64,000 bases of DNA from Heterohyrax brucei (GCA_028571685.1 CM053164.1:42334501-42398500); one strand, 5' to 3'; shown: positions 1 through 12,364, counted from the first letter of the stretch. Translations and numbers: made by a program. Notes: a model not told the origin generated them from the sequence alone.

Positions 1-49
1 GCATTAAAATATAGCACAAAATGTTAAATATGTATATATGAATGTATAT

Positions 50-812
50 TGATGTAAATAAAAAATTAAATAAACAAACAAATGATTCAATAAATAAATG
101 ATTAAATAAACAAAAAGAGGGAGAAAAGATAAACCTTCCCCACAGAATTCCAAACAGTAGATATGGATATATCTGCCTCCAGGAAGTGCAAGTTAATCTC
201 CTTCACTCCACGTGTGGGCTCAATTTAGTGACTTGCATCTGAGGAAACAGAGCATAGAAAGAGAAAGATAGTAGCTTTCCACATGCTGGCAAGCACTACC
301 TTAGTCAAGCAATCAAGATTATCATCATGTTACTATCACGTGACCCCTGACAGGATGTGGTGGTAGGGTATGTCACCTCTGTTATATTCTTCCCCAATAC
401 CTATCACTCCAATCTAGGCATAAGGAGAACATCAGAGTAACCCAGACTTAACAGTACTTTACCAAATAGCTGTACAGTACTTTTCAAAACTGTCAAGGTT
501 ATGGAAAACAAGAAAGGACTGAGAAGTTGTCATAGGCTTCACAACAAAATGCAGTGCGGGCTCCTGGATTATAACAGAAAGGACACTGGTGGGAAGACTG
601 GTGTGGTTCAAGTAAAGTTTGAAGTTTAGTTAATAAGTGTAATTAATTAAGTGTACCGGTGTTACTCTCTTAGTTGTGACAAGTACTAAGTTATATAAGA
701 TGTTAACATTAAAGGAAACTTTATGAAGGGTGTACTCACTGTACTAACTTTGTAACTTTTCTGTAAATCTAAAACTATTCCAAAATAAAGTGCCTATTTA
801 AAAAACACGACA
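50..812 (+). mobile_element. Old L1 3' UTR and A-rich DNA
   Basis: 50-120 is A-rich low-complexity DNA. From about 120 to 812 the sequence reads like the 3' UTR of an ancient L1 (L1M type), ending in the characteristic TTTCTGTAAATCTAAAACTA and a degraded AATAAA plus A-rich tail. No ORF2 part remains. Confidence 0.55.
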
Positions 813-1780
813 TCAACATTCCACTTTGCAATAACACGTATGTGGGAAGAAGTAAATGGAGTTAAAGTATTTTAAGTGTCTTTGTCCGTAAAGAGGATAT
901 TTTGATTCATTTAATACTTGATAAGCTAAGTATGCATTTGAATAACTTTATATCAATACATTTGAACATTTAGATTAAAGGGAAAAGTCACTAGGAGAAA
1001 TTTTCCAAAGTTGACTAAAAAAGAAGAAATTCTGCATAGTATTACAAGCAGTCAAGCGTTCTCACTCAAAGAAAACTCCATGCTTGTAGGCTTTGCTGAA
1101 GAGTTCTATCAATGAGTCAAACAGTTCCATTTGTACACAAATTCAGAGATTTCAAAGAGAGAAAATATTCCTCAATTCATGAGTACAGCATCACCTTCAT
1201 TTAAAAAAACAAAAACAAAAATTGACAAAGGCAGAACTGGAGAGGAAAATTAGTGTCTGTCCTCAAGCATGAAAAATATTAGTAAACAAAATATTAGCAA
1301 CAAGAATCCAGCAATCTATTTACTTAAAGATGGTTTGAGTTAAAATAACAATGAAGTATGCCTGCCACATACATACAGGAGCTTATATTAGGCTGGCTAA
1401 AATTAAGCAGCCTGACAATACCGCATGGTGGCAAGAAAACAGAGCAAGAACTATCGTTCATCGCTGCTGGCAGTATAAATGGATACAACCATTTTGGGAA
1501 AGAGTTTGGCACTGCATGTGTACACATGACATTAGAGCAGCCTCTGACCTCCTCCAGCTTCCTGAAGGGGAAGGAGAATCAAGATCAAGAGCTTGAAGTG
1601 ACTCCTATGAGGCAGAGGTCAGACATGATTCCTCAATCTGCCATCTTCACTGACTCTGACACAAACTTTCTCTCCCTCTGTCTTTCTCTGCTGAGTTTGG
1701 TAATTCATTGCAATGTCCACGCTGAACTCACAGACAACACCCACCCCTATGGGCTTTATTGGGGAAGTAATAGGTTATAA
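813..1780. other. Gene-free, unassigned DNA
   Basis: AT-rich DNA with no convincing gene or family match by eye. Short overlapping open frames at 1351-1780 have no recognisable motif, splice context or codon pattern. Confidence 0.4.
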
Positions 1781-2290
1781 TTCAGGTTTAGGGATGCTCA
1801 GGATACGGTTATTCTGCCAAGACAGCTGCTTTTCAGCTGTGCCTCAGGCGTACCTCTCTCTGATCCCTTCACCTCTGCCCTCCTGGAGCAAGTTTTACAT
1901 ATTTCTATTAAGCTCACCAATAAATGCCCAGAGGTACCCCTACTCTGCCAACACGCCTTGGCCCAAAGCTACTCAGCTTTCTTGCTCCATTGGCTCCTAG
2001 GTCCACCCTGCTGTCTCCTGCTGGTCTCTCCTGCCACAGTCTCTCTGCCAGTGAGTCTCACTGTATTTGAAATGTTACAGCTTTCTCTGCCTCCTGGTTC
2101 CAAGAGCTTCTCAGCACAGAGATCTAGAGTCTGGTGGGTGTGTTCCAATCTTGGCTCATCACTGGTGGTAGGGAGATCCTCTCTCTGTTCTGGAATTTGC
2201 TTTAAGTCTAGCCAAATGACAAAACTGACCAGGCCCCTTGGTGGGCCCAAATTACCCTATTTTCACAGTCCTTTCTAATGACTTGGGTGG
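1780..2290 (+). mobile_element. Possible LTR-like repeat (low confidence)
   Basis: A C/T-rich stretch with an AATAAA at 1919 followed by alternating CTGCC/CTCC-rich DNA is reminiscent of a mammalian LTR. Boundaries and family are not recognised. Confidence 0.3.
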
Positions 2291-2422
2291 AAGTTACAAA
2301 ACCATGGTGAGAAAGGCCATATAAATCAATATATCATATGACAGTCTACTAATTTTTAAATTACGTGGATACTAACCAGTACCAGATGCTGCTGAGTGGA
2401 GTTCTACTTACAGTAGACAGTA

Positions 2423-2590
2423 CCTGGGTGCACATAGTTAATATGCTTAGCTGTCAACTCAAGAGCTGGTGATTCAAGTCCCCTCAAAAGCACCTCAGAA
2501 GAAGTCTTAGAGATCTACTTCAGAAAACAGTCAGCCACTGGGAACCCTACAGAGCCTAGTTCTATTCTGATTCACGTAGGGTTGCCACGC
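2423..2590 (+). mobile_element. AfroSINE, older variant
   Basis: It starts with a tRNA-related head (CCTGGGTGCAC...GATTCAAGTC) and ends in a diverged tail (TTCTATTCTGATTCAC, then GGGTTGCCAC). Highly mutated copy. Confidence 0.65.
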
Positions 2591-2645
2591 ATACTGTATA
2601 ACCTAATAATTCCAGTTCTAGGTGGATACTTTAGGTGGGTGATTT

Positions 2646-2816
2646 TAGGTGATTCTCAAAGTGTGGTTCCTGGATCAACAGCATGAGTATCACCTGGGAA
2701 ACTGTAAGAAAAGTCAAGTTTCAGGGCATCACCCCAGACTGCTCAGTAACTGTAGGTTGCAATGAGTTTTAACAAGCCGCCTAGATGATTCTGATGTATG
2801 CTAGTTTGAGAATCAT
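2646..2816 (+). mobile_element. MER5A-like hAT MITE
   Basis: GATTCTCAAAGTGTGGTTCC at the left and AGTTTGAGAATCATT at the right are inverted ends around about 170 bp. The interior (ATCACCTGGGAAACT, TTTAACAAGCC) is typical of MER5A, an ancient eutherian Charlie-derived element. Confidence 0.8.
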
Positions 2817-3182
2817 TACCCAAGAGAAACAGGGATGTGTTTCTCCCAGGTTACATGTCCAAACATGATTTAAACAAAATTGTTTATAATAGGCAAACAC
2901 TGAACACAAAACAAATGTTCACCCACATCATACCGAATAAGTTATGGAGTGAGTTATTATGCAATACAATGAAAACAATAAAAATGAATGAATCACAGCT
3001 ATATAAAACAATATGGAAGACTCAAATATAATCTTGAATATTTAAGACACAAGAAATACATTTTATTGTGAAATACATATAAAGGTTCTTATCAAACCAT
3101 ACATATGATTTAAGAATCTAAAACTGTACCTCCAACCCTAACCTTCTCTTTGAACTCTGCGTTGGTATACACGTATAGCTGT

Positions 3183-3585
3183 TGCTGTTGTTAGGTGCCA
3201 TTGAGTTGGGTCTGATTCATAATAACCCTATGCACAACAGAATGAAAGACTGCTGGGTCCTGCACCATGCCCACAGTGGTTTTCACGCTTAAGTCCATTG
3301 TTGTAACCACAGTGTCAGTCTATCTCCTTGAGGGTCTTCCTCTTTTTTGCTGACCCTCCCACTCTACCAAGCATAATGCCCTTCTCCAGGGACTGATCCC
3401 CTTGACGACATGTCCAAAGCATGGAAGACAGTCTCACCATCTTTGCTTCGAGGGAGCACTCTGATTGTACTTCTTCTAGAACAGATGCTTGTTCTTTCAG
3501 CAGTCCATTGTATATTCAGTGTTTTTCTCCAGCGCCAGAATTCAAATGCCTCAGTTCTTCCATCTTCCTTATTCATTGTCCAGTT
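3183..3585 (-). mobile_element. RTE (BovB-like) LINE 3' end fragment
   Basis: The reverse strand carries the C-terminal coding end of an RTE reverse transcriptase followed by its short 3' tail, whose complement reads GTTAGGTGCCATTGAGTTGG at 3190. It is 5'-truncated and mutated. Confidence 0.75.
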
Positions 3586-4080
3586 AGTTGTTGTTGTTGT
3601 TAGGTGCCACTGATTTTGTTCTGACTCATAGTAACCCTATGCACAATAGAACAAAGCACTGCCCAGTCTTGCGCCATGTCCACAATTGTTGTTACGCTTA
3701 AGCCCATCGTTGTGACTGTGTCAATCTATCTTATCGAGTGCCTTCCTCTTCTTCACTGACCCTTCACTGTCCCAAGCATGATGTCCTCCTCTGGGGACTG
3801 ATAACTCTGACAATATGTGCAAAGTATGTAAGACACAGTCTTGCCATCTTTGCTTCCAAGGAGTGTTCTGTGGAATTTCTTCCAGAACAGATCTGTTTGT
3901 TGTTTTGACAGTCCGTAATACATTTGGTATTTGTCTCCAACACCATAATTCAAAGGTATAAATTCTTCTTCTGTCTTCCTTGTTCACTGCCCAGTTTTCG
4001 CATGCATATGATGTGATTGAAGATACTGTGCCTTGAATCAGGTGCACTCTAGTCTTCAAGTTAGTGCCTGTAATATGATG
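3586..4080 (-). mobile_element. Second RTE 3' end fragment
   Basis: A second, independent copy of the same RTE 3' end lies directly beside the first, in the same orientation. It contains a longer C-terminal coding remnant (codons in 3753-4080 on the reverse strand). Head-to-tail neighbours suggest insertion of one at the A/T-rich end of the other. Confidence 0.75.
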
Positions 4081-4789
4081 TGTACTCAGTATAATAGATC
4101 TCATTCTTTATAATTACTACAGAGTGTTTCACAATATGGATAGATCATATTTATATAATCACTTCCTTCTTGATGGGCCTTTTCAAAGATATTACATTGA
4201 CTGTGCCCATAAAACTAAAAATTCCATGAAGTTAGAGACCGTCTTATATGATGGTGTTTGAATTCAATAGCTCTTTGAGCTGACATTCAGATCAACTCTC
4301 TTATTAGGAAAAAAGGAAAAGAAGAATCCGTTGGCCACTTTTATCTACCTTTATTATGGCATAAATGGATTCCTTGTGAACTTTATTTACAGTAAAACCA
4401 GTCTTTGGGTGCAATGATAAGATAAATGTTCTGGACTTGGAAAATGAAGCATTGGATTCTGCAGTAGAGTAACTCTGTTAGGTCTGCTGTGATATATCTC
4501 TCATATCTCTCTCTTCATCATAGCTCCCTCTGTGACTTATCTGTGTGACATATCTCCCTCTGTGACATCTGCATCTCAAGGCAACAATAGAAAATGTGTC
4601 AAGCCTTAGACTTATGGAAACCATATATCTCACAGTTTCTGAGGGTACCTTCTGAAAATAGCCTAACTTTCTTAAATGTATGTGACAGCATATTCTCTTT
4701 TAGGGTTAGAACATAGGGAGCCATACTTAGACCTCTAGGGAGTGAATGGTTCCAGAGAACAGGGAATTTGCAAGGTCTGTTCCTTTAAT

Positions 4790-6000
4790 TTCGTCTAATG
4801 ACCTAGTGTTGCTGTAACAAAAATACTGTGAGTGGGTGGTTTAAAGAACAGGTTTTATTTCCTCACAATTTTAGAGATTAGGAGTCCAAATTCAGAGTGT
4901 TGACAAGGCTTGAATCTGTCCACTGTAGGAGAACATCATTCTTGTCTCTTTCAGCATCTGGCAGCCCTAGGTGTTTCTTCATTCTCTTTAACTGGATCCT
5001 CAGATGGTGTCTTCCCCTGCATGTTTGACTCTTCTTGTCTATTTTTCCTTTTTATAAGACATCCCTCAAAAGGAATTAGCTTTTGGACCTATCCTACTCT
5101 CATATAACCTCATTAACATAACCAGTAACCAGTTGCTCCTGATTTGGGTCTGACTCATGGTGACCTCATATGTGTCACAGTAGAACTATGCTCCACAGAT
5201 TTTTCAATGGCTGATTTATTGGAAACAGATCAATAGATCTTTCTTCCAAGACACCTCTAGGTGGATGGATTTGAACCTCTGACCTTTCGGTTAACAGCCC
5301 AGCACTTTAACCATTTTTAACACCCAGGAATTGCTAATATAATGAAGGAAAACCCATATTTTCAAACAGGACACATTTAGTTACAGAGACTAGAACTATA
5401 TATCTGTTTTGGAAATACAATTCAGTCTGTAACACTCACCCATTGTCACCCCATCATTCATGTTCTTCTCCTGTGCAAAATACATTGACCCCACCCCAGC
5501 ATCCCCCAAACAATGTGTCAGCCCATTCCTGCACCTACTCTAAGTCCAAAATCTCATCTTCTGAGTCATCTAAATTAAATATTGGTGAGACATCCTTTAC
5601 ATCTGTGGAGCTGTGAAACCTAGAATACAAGTTATCTACTTCTGAAGTACAGCAGTGAAATAGGCATAAAGTAGACATTCTCATCAAAAAGGAACAAATT
5701 GGAGGGAAAGGAGGGGTCATGGATGCCAAACAAGTCTGAAAACCAGCAGAGAAAATATCATTAGCTTGAAAGGCTTGAAAATAACACTCTGTTCTTCAGG
5801 ACAGAGTATTGGGTATTGGGTATTGACACTGTCCTATAGATTCTGGGTGGAGACTCCTCAGCCTTAGCTTTCTAGAGGTGACAGAGCCTCCATTTCCCTA
5901 TTTTTCAGACCCACTGGGACAGCAACCTCACTCTTTCACCTCCTGGGCCTCCAGAGCACTGACTCTAGCCCCTTCAACCTAGATCTTACCTTGCACCCAT
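4790..6000 (-). mobile_element. Ancient retroviral- or DNA-type repeat, interrupted by an AfroSINE
   Basis: GTTGCTGTAACAAAAATACT (about 4808) and the phrase TCCAAAATCTCATCTTCTGA (about 5547) are landmarks of a common old mammalian interspersed repeat. A second copy of its left end lies at 19988-20400. I do not name the family with confidence. Confidence 0.45.
5123..5328 (-). mobile_element. AfroSINE, older variant, inverted
   Basis: It starts with the tail complement (CCAGTTGCTCCTGATTTGGG) and ends with the head complement (AACCATTTTTAACACCCAGG). It contains the extra middle segment (AATAGATCTTTCTTCCAAG) of the older subfamily. Confidence 0.8.
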
Positions 6001-6185
6001 GCTCTTTGCTTTATGACCAGTTGTCTAGCCTGATCCTTGAAGAAGAGTAAAGGAGCTCTTCTTCTGAGATTTGGATGTCAGAACAGAGCCATGGGTAGCT
6101 GTAGCAGGAAATGGGAGATAATGATCTGGGCATGACTCAAAGCAACAGGCATACTGGTTGTACTCTGTCAGGGAAATGCCTATTA

Positions 6186-6193
6186 TGATGTCA
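6186..6193 (+). promoter_or_regulatory. CRE-like motif TGATGTCA upstream of candidate exon 1
   Basis: TGATGTCA, one base from the palindromic CRE TGACGTCA, lies about 60 bp 5' of the ATG at 6254. CREM/CREB-type factors acting at CRE variants are known regulators of post-meiotic testis genes, which would fit a SPATA31 promoter. No TATA box or CpG island is visible. An 8-bp match is weak evidence on its own. Confidence 0.25.
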
Positions 6194-6253
6194 TGTGGAG
6201 TATTAGCCTTAAGGGAAAAGACACTTTGGCTGAGTAGGACATGAGGCTGAGTA

Positions 6254-6397
6254 ATGGCCCCTATTTGGGAACTAGTAACCCCATTACCGTTGTCTTTTGA
6301 CCTTCTACTATTACTTGTTTTTTTTATTTTTGGTGTTTGGGTGCTGTGTTCTGGGGATCACAGTCAGAAACAGGAGGAAGCCAAGGCAGACTCAAAG
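6254..6397 (+). CDS. SPATA31H1: Candidate first coding exon of SPATA31H1, membrane-anchor exon
   Basis: ATG at 6254 has a good context (G at -3, G at +4). It opens 48 codons ending exactly at a consensus donor, AAG|GTATGC (GT at 6398-6399), in phase 0. The peptide has a short polar start, one hydrophobic segment (LLLLLVFFIFGVWVL, residues 18-32), then a charged stretch (SQKQEEAKADSK). SPATA31-family genes characteristically begin with such a single-span N-terminal exon, followed by small exons and one huge last exon. I recall the human SPATA31H1 transcript starting about 40-45 kb upstream of its giant exon, which matches the spacing here. Direct joining to 48055 would be out of frame and hit a TGA after nine codons, so at least one small exon of length 3n+2 must lie between. 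Assignment to this gene is inference; a chance ORF with a donor is the alternative. Confidence 0.5.
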
Positions 6398-6522
6398 GTA
6401 TGCAATGCCCTGAAACTCACTGCTACTCTCCCCTGAAGTCACAGACACTTCTATACTTTGGGCCGTGGAGAAACTAAGCAGAGGGATAGTTGAGTTGTGA
6501 CAGTGTCTATGATGTCTTACTA

Positions 6523-6714
6523 TAAACCTGTTGCTGTCAAGTTGATTTCTGACTCATGGTGACCAGTGAGGAACTGAGTTCTGTAGGACTTTCAGTGGCC
6601 AATTTTTCAGAAGTAGATCACCAGGCTTTTCTTATGAGGTGCCTCTAGGTGGACTCTTTAACTGACAATCTCTTGTTTAGCAATGATGCGTGTTAAATGT
6701 TTGCACCACCCAGG
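6523..6714 (-). mobile_element. AfroSINE, older variant, inverted
   Basis: Same layout as the copy at 5.1 kb, ending TTTGCACCACCCAGG. It lies 125 bp past the donor of the candidate first exon. Confidence 0.8.
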
Positions 6715-7224
6715 AAATACTGATGCGAAGAAGAGGAAAGTAAGTAAAAGAATAAAAGCAGTAAGGTGGAAAACAGTATATGAATTTATTCCCCAAATAT
6801 TTGTCACTCACTACCACCATTAGTGGTAAATGGAAGAGACAAAAATACATACCCTCGGGGTTATCAAAGAGGAGGAGGGTACTGGGGAGAAGTTTGGATC
6901 TGGGAACTGAGGCAGGAGGAGAAAGTAGGGACTAGGTTTTCTTTTCTTTTTTTCTTTTGTCCTGCCATTATTGGGCCTCAGATGGAAAGGGTTAATTAAA
7001 AACATTGTCATCTATCCATATGAGGACTAGGTATCTCCACAGTGTTCGCTATATTCCCCAGTGTATGGTAAATGCTCATATATGTTTATGAAATCTGTTA
7101 CCCAGTTTTAATCCTAAGTGACTGACATTTTAAGCAACATAGGAAATGTCAGTAGGAGAAGTTTTGAGTAAAGTGGGAAACAGAAGACTTATTGTATTTG
7201 AAGTGCTTATAAAGCTTGTGTAGA

Positions 7225-7395
7225 TATATTCATCAAGTCTAGGCCTGTCTTGTTCAATGTTAACCACTAGCAACATTTAAGTCAATTAAAATTAAATCAC
7301 ATTTAAAATGCAGTTCATCAATGATACTAACTGTATTTCAAGTCTTCACATGTGGCTAGGATCTGTCTTATTGGACTGTACAGGTTTAGACTACT
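7225..7395. mobile_element. Ancient short DNA-element-like repeat
   Basis: ACCACTAGCAACATTTAAGT, followed by an AT-rich middle and CATGTGGCTAGGATCTGTCT, is a diverged copy of a common eutherian MITE-like repeat; a second copy is at 63240-63365. Confidence 0.5.
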
Positions 7396-7595
7396 TCCAT
7401 TATTGTAGACAAGTTTATCAGAGAAGACCAGTCTAGGTTCTAGATCTTAGGAACACATATTTTTATCTGTTTTTATTTGGCCACAGTTTCAATTTTTTCC
7501 TTGGAGATGTTTCTTAAACACAGCCATCCAGATTATTGTTATTGTCTTAACCAGAACTTCTTATCTTGGACTATTGACATTCTCCTTACTGGTGT

Positions 7596-7860
7596 CACTG
7601 GTGGCATAGTTGTTAAGTGCTACAGCTGCTAAGAAAAAGGCTGGCAGTTCGAATCCACAAGGTACTCCTTAGAAACTTAATGGGGCAGTTGTACTCCATT
7701 TTACAGGGTTGCTATATGCTGGAATCTATTCAGTGGGAACTGGTCTCCAAAGAGGTTGGTGCTCAGTGGATCTGCTTCCATAAAGATAGAAACTCTATGA
7801 AGCTATTACACTCGGCCCTGTAGGGTCACTATGAGTCAGAATCCACTTGACAACAATGGT
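7596..7860 (+). mobile_element. AfroSINE with partly duplicated 3' half
   Basis: Clear tRNA-like head (CTGGTGGCATAGTTGTTAAG, GGCAGTTCGAATCC). The body and tail part appears twice (ATGGGGCAG...GGGTTGCTAT, then ACTCTATGAAG...GGGTCACTATGAGTCAGAA), making it longer than the usual ~160 bp. Confidence 0.85.
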
Positions 7861-9290
7861 CTCCTAAAAATTTTCTATCCCATAGCAGAAATTCTGCCTC
7901 TATAAAACAAAAACACACAAATACACAAACTCAAAGGCTGATTGTGTCATCCTGCTAAAAACAATTAAACAAAATATCTTAGTACACCATTTCTAGAAGC
8001 AGTATTTCCCAGCCTTTCTTGACTCTCAGACTTCTTTCACTGTTGTATATAATTTGTCAACACTCTTAGGAATTAAAAGGAATTAAGAGGTGGGGCCAAG
8101 ATGGCAGACTAGCCACATGTCTCTTCTGATCCTTCTAATAAGGCCTTGAAAAACAACTGAATGGAACAAAAAGGACATTCTAGGATCCCCAAGATCATGT
8201 GGAAAGTTGTGAGATCAGATTGGATGACAGAAAGGAGAATAACTACCTTTATTAGAGGTGAATCAGTAGTAGAAAGGGTCGAGTTGGTTCAGGTGCTGAG
8301 GCCATCTTTGTTGGCTGGGAGGCTAGGACTGGGACTGCTGCCCCTGGGATTGTGGCTGGGGCTGGCTGCTATGCTGAGTAGAGGTGTCTGACCAGAAAGC
8401 ATCTCTTTTAACCGAGAACCAGAGCTTGACAGGGCTACACCTGGAGGGGCCAGCAGTGACTGGTGGCCGAGTGTAACAATGCCCTTCCCCCATCCTTTCT
8501 TGAAACTACAATGCAGGCTAATTTCTGGTGTACTTCCTGGAACAGAATTGGGGTTGTACATGCATGTGCCTGAGCTTTTCTCCTGGTCCTGGAGAGGTAA
8601 AGAAAGGGAAGTGCAGAAGAAAATCTCCACTGACTCCCCTGAGTTGCAGTCCAGAGCCCCGGGCAAATTCAAACAATCATCTCAAGCTAAGTGCTTGTGA
8701 TATCTTGGGGCTCAATGCTTTCCTACATCCTAATTTCCCTCCTTATCCCCAGCCTTTTCCACCTATCTGCTCTACACTGAATGCTAAATTCTGGTGCACT
8801 ACCCTGAAGGAAATGACACATTTTACTATGTGCCCTGTGCTTTTCTTCTAAACTTGGAGAGAAAAACAAAGGAGGAGTAGAAGACAAGTTCCACTGGTTC
8901 TATGGGTTGCTACCCTTATAGTCTCACATAAAAAGTTCAACGTTCACGACTCACACTTTTCCTATACACTAACTACACCACCTATACCAAACCTTTCCCC
9001 CCTCTGTTCTCTGCTCTACACCTGACTCACAATTCTAGAGCCCTACTTGGGCTGGGAGCAGGCTATTTTATGTGTGTCCTTGGGACTTTTCTCCTGGACC
9101 TGGGGAGGGAAATAAAGAAAGGGCTGGAAGAAGAATTCTGCTGGTTTCCCTGAGCCAGCAATTCCTACTGCATTTCTAAGCATACTCATCACTCCAACCA
9201 TTGATTGACAGGACATCAGAATTATTAAGACTCTAATAACCACTGTAGCTCAAAGGACTAGACTGCATGGGCAGTCAAAATCAAATTAAT

Positions 9291-9318
<28 letters not shown>
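9291..9318 (+). repeat. (AC)14 microsatellite in L1 copy A
   Basis: Uninterrupted AC dinucleotides within the 5' UTR of L1 copy A. Confidence 0.97.
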
Positions 9319-9321
<3 letters not shown>

Positions 9322-9540
9322 ATTGCAAAACCTAACAATTAAATCACAACAGCTTTCTGATAGCTTGGAGACAATAATCAGTCTCTAATTATTTAAATAA
9401 GCAGACCACCATGGGTCCAGAGGTAGAATACAAAAGAATTATGTATAGAGCCCTTCTAGATCTTAGGATAGAGATTAGACAAAGTGCACCAAAACAAGAT
9501 GAAAACTTAAACAAGCTACATGAATTGCTAGAACAATGAT

Positions 9541-9870
9541 TTGAAATTCAACAGATTAATAATAAAGATTACAGAATTAGACAATTCAGTTGGAAGTCAA
9601 AAGAGTAGGATCAAGGAAATAGAATGCAGAATTAGTGAGACTGAAGATAAAGCAACTGACACCAGCATTCATGAGGAAAAATCAGATAAAAGAATCAAGA
9701 AAAATGAAGAATCATTAAAACTTAGGTGGGGCTCTATCAAGAGGAATAATTTACAAATGATTGGAGTATCAGAACAGGGAGGGATAGCAGAAAATACAGA
9801 GAGAATTGTTGAAGAGTTGCTGACAGAAAACGTCCCTGTCATCATGAAAGATAAGAAGATGTCCATCTAA
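9541..9870 (+). pseudogene. L1 ORF1 remnant (coiled-coil/RNA-binding part)
   Basis: About 110 codons stay open, with the heptad-rich pattern SRIKEIECRISETEDKA and the following IHEEKSDKR segment typical of L1 ORF1. The C-terminal RNA-binding part is broken by stops. Confidence 0.8.
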
Positions 9871-11103
9871 GATGCTCATTGAACTCCACAAAAGGTAGAT
9901 CCCAAAAGAAAGACACCAGGACATATTATAACCAAACTTAACAAAATGAAATATAAGATTTCTTAAAGGCAGTTAGGCTTAAACCAAAATTAACTTACAA
10001 AGGAGAGTTGTTTAGACTGAGCTCTGATTATTAAGCTGAAATCAGTGGACAAGAAGGCAGTGGGACGACACATACAAACACTTGAAGGAAAAAAAAAAAC
10101 TTCCAACCAAGAATTACATACCTGCAAAACTGTCTCTCAAATATGATGGTGAAATTAGGATATCCCCAGATAAACAGAAGCTTAGAGACTTTGCAAAAAC
10201 CAAACCAAAATTACAAGAAATACTGAAGGAAGTTCTTTGACTAGAATATCAATAGCATCAGACATACTCAAGGATCCAATGCAGAATGCAGCATCCTACT
10301 TGAGTCCTACTTGATTAAGGAAGTCATGAAACTCAATCAAATCTAAAATATTAAAATTAGGGCAACAGGGATCTCAGTATATAAATAATGAGAGCATTAT
10401 ACTAATAAGAGATACATATTCATGTATTCACAGACCTTTCAGGTGGAGAGGATATCAAGGAGATACAAAGAAGTTAAAGACTGAACTAAACTTAGAATAT
10501 TAGAGGGTAGTAGTGGCATATCAGCAAAGCAAACTAACAATACTACATATCAAAACAAGAAACACAATCTAGAATTCTCATCTGATACAAAACTAACATT
10601 GAAAAGGATGAAAAGAAAACCCATAAACAAAAATGACTCAGAACAGTATACTATGTGGAACAAAGAAACTGCCAATAACACAAAAATAAAGGCACCAAAA
10701 TGATAGCACTAAATACATATCTATCAATAATTACTCTGAATGTAAATAGATTAACTGCACCAATAAAGTGACAGAGTAACAGGTTGTCTCAAAAAACATG
10801 ATCCATCTATACATTGCTTACAAGAAGCATACCTTAGAAACAAAGAAATGAGCAAACTGAAAATAAAAGGATCGAAACATATATACTAAGCTAACAACAT
10901 GCAAAGAACAGCAGGAGCGGTAATGTTACTCTCAGATAAAACAGACTTTAAAGTGAAATTCACCATTGTAGACAAGGATAGACACTATTGCTTAAAGATT
11001 CAACACGTAAGGAGGATATAACAATATTAAATATTTATGTACCCAATATCATAGCTTCTAAATACATTGAACAAATGCTTACTACATTGAAAAGTGAGAT
11101 AGA

Positions 11104-11430
11104 TTGCTCCAAACAATAATAGCGGGAGACTTCAACACTCCACTTTCAGTAATGGACAGAACATCCCGACGAAAGCTCAATAAAGATATGGAAGATCTTA
11201 TTGCAACAATCAACCAACTAAACCTCATAGATGTATACAGAACTCTCCACCAAGTAATAGACAAGTACACCTTCTTTTCCTATGCACATGGAACATTCTC
11301 CAGAATAGACCATGTGTTAGGCCATAAAAGAAGTCTCAACAAAATCCAAACTACTGAGATATTTCAAAGCATCTTCTCAGATCATGAAACCATAAAGGTT
11401 GAAATCAATAGCAGAAACAAACATGAATAG
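11104..11430 (+). pseudogene. L1 ORF2 endonuclease remnant
   Basis: Contains the apurinic-type endonuclease motifs GDFNTPLS, SRIDHVLG and SDH in the correct order, so the C-terminal half of the nuclease domain is recognisable. Stops follow and the RT part is missing. Confidence 0.88.
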
Positions 11431-11777
11431 AGACTCAAACTCATGAAAACTGAACAACACCTTACTAAGAAATTCAGGGAGTATAGAAGAAATCAAGGAT
11501 GCAATGAAAAAATTCATGGAATCAGATAAGACTGAAATCATACCCCACCAGAACAAAAGCAGTGCTCAGAGGTCAGTTTATCTTAATAAATCCATACACC
11601 CAAAACAAAGAAAGGGCCCAAACCTAAGAATTAACCCTACAACTTGAATAAGTTGAAAGAGAACGAAAAAAGAACCCTTCGGTCGCCAGAGGAAAACAGA
11701 AAATAAAAATTGGAACAGAACTAAGTGGATTAGAGAATAGAAAAACAATTGAAAGAAGTAAAAAAAAAAACAAAAAC

Positions 11778-12143
11778 CAGGAGTCAAAATGATGTTGCTG
11801 GCCTTTTTTGGTGTCAGAGGGATTGCTCATTATGAATTTGTACCAGCTGGACAGTTAACCAACTTTACTATTTAGAAGTGCTGAAAAGGCTTCATGAAAA
11901 AGTTAGAGGAAAAAGACCTGAGCTTTTCACCAACTCATGAATCTTGCAACACAGCAATGTACCAGCTCATGTGGCACTGTCTGTGAGGGAGTTTTTAGCC
12001 AGTAAACAAATAACTGTATTAGAACACTCCCTACTCACCTGATCTGGCCGAGTAACTTTTTTCTTTACCTGAAGATAAAGAAAATATAGAAAGAAAGACA
12101 TTTTGGTGACATTCAGGCCATCAAGAGTACTACAATGACAGCT
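11778..12143 (+). mobile_element. Mariner transposase remnant
   Basis: The + strand translates, with stops, to the C-terminal half of a mariner (DD34D) transposase: a FFGVRGIAHYEF block, a YFVP-like block, and PYSPDLAE followed by a diverged FF motif. Only about 365 bp remain and no terminal repeats are seen. It sits exactly between two broken L1s. Confidence 0.75.
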
Positions 12144-12364
12144 TGATGGGCTCTTTTGCTGGGATCTTTCCAGTTGTTCAAGTCATAAAGCTAATTCTTT
12201 GATTTGTGCCCTTCCTTCTTTTTGTATGTGCACCTTTATTGGGATGAATTGACCTCTGAGCACTGCTTTGGCTGTGTCCCATAGATGTTGATACTATGTA
12301 TTTTCATTCTCATTTGGTTCTATGAATTTCTTTATTTCTTTTATTACCCAGTAGTTCTCCGTAG

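Larger units (their letters stand above)
8086..11772 (+). mobile_element. L1 copy A, 5' part, 3'-truncated in ORF2
   Basis: It begins with the L1 5' terminus GAGGTGGGGCCAAGATGGCA, has a ~1.2-kb 5' UTR with (AC)n at 9291-9318, an ORF1 remnant (9541-9870) and an ORF2 endonuclease remnant (11104-11430). It then breaks off in the ORF2 linker before the reverse transcriptase. There is no 3' UTR or poly(A) tail of its own. Stops and frameshifts throughout; non-functional. Confidence 0.85.

Noticed and set aside
1358-1780. 140-codon open frame on + strand
   Set aside because: Overlaps another frame of similar length, has no recognised motif, and lies in AT-rich DNA without convincing splice sites.
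3721-4104. 127-codon reverse-strand frame
   Set aside because: It is the decayed C-terminal end of an RTE reverse transcriptase, not a cellular gene.
7596-7700. tRNA gene
   Set aside because: The tRNA-like head belongs to an AfroSINE; no complete cloverleaf, and the same head recurs throughout the window.
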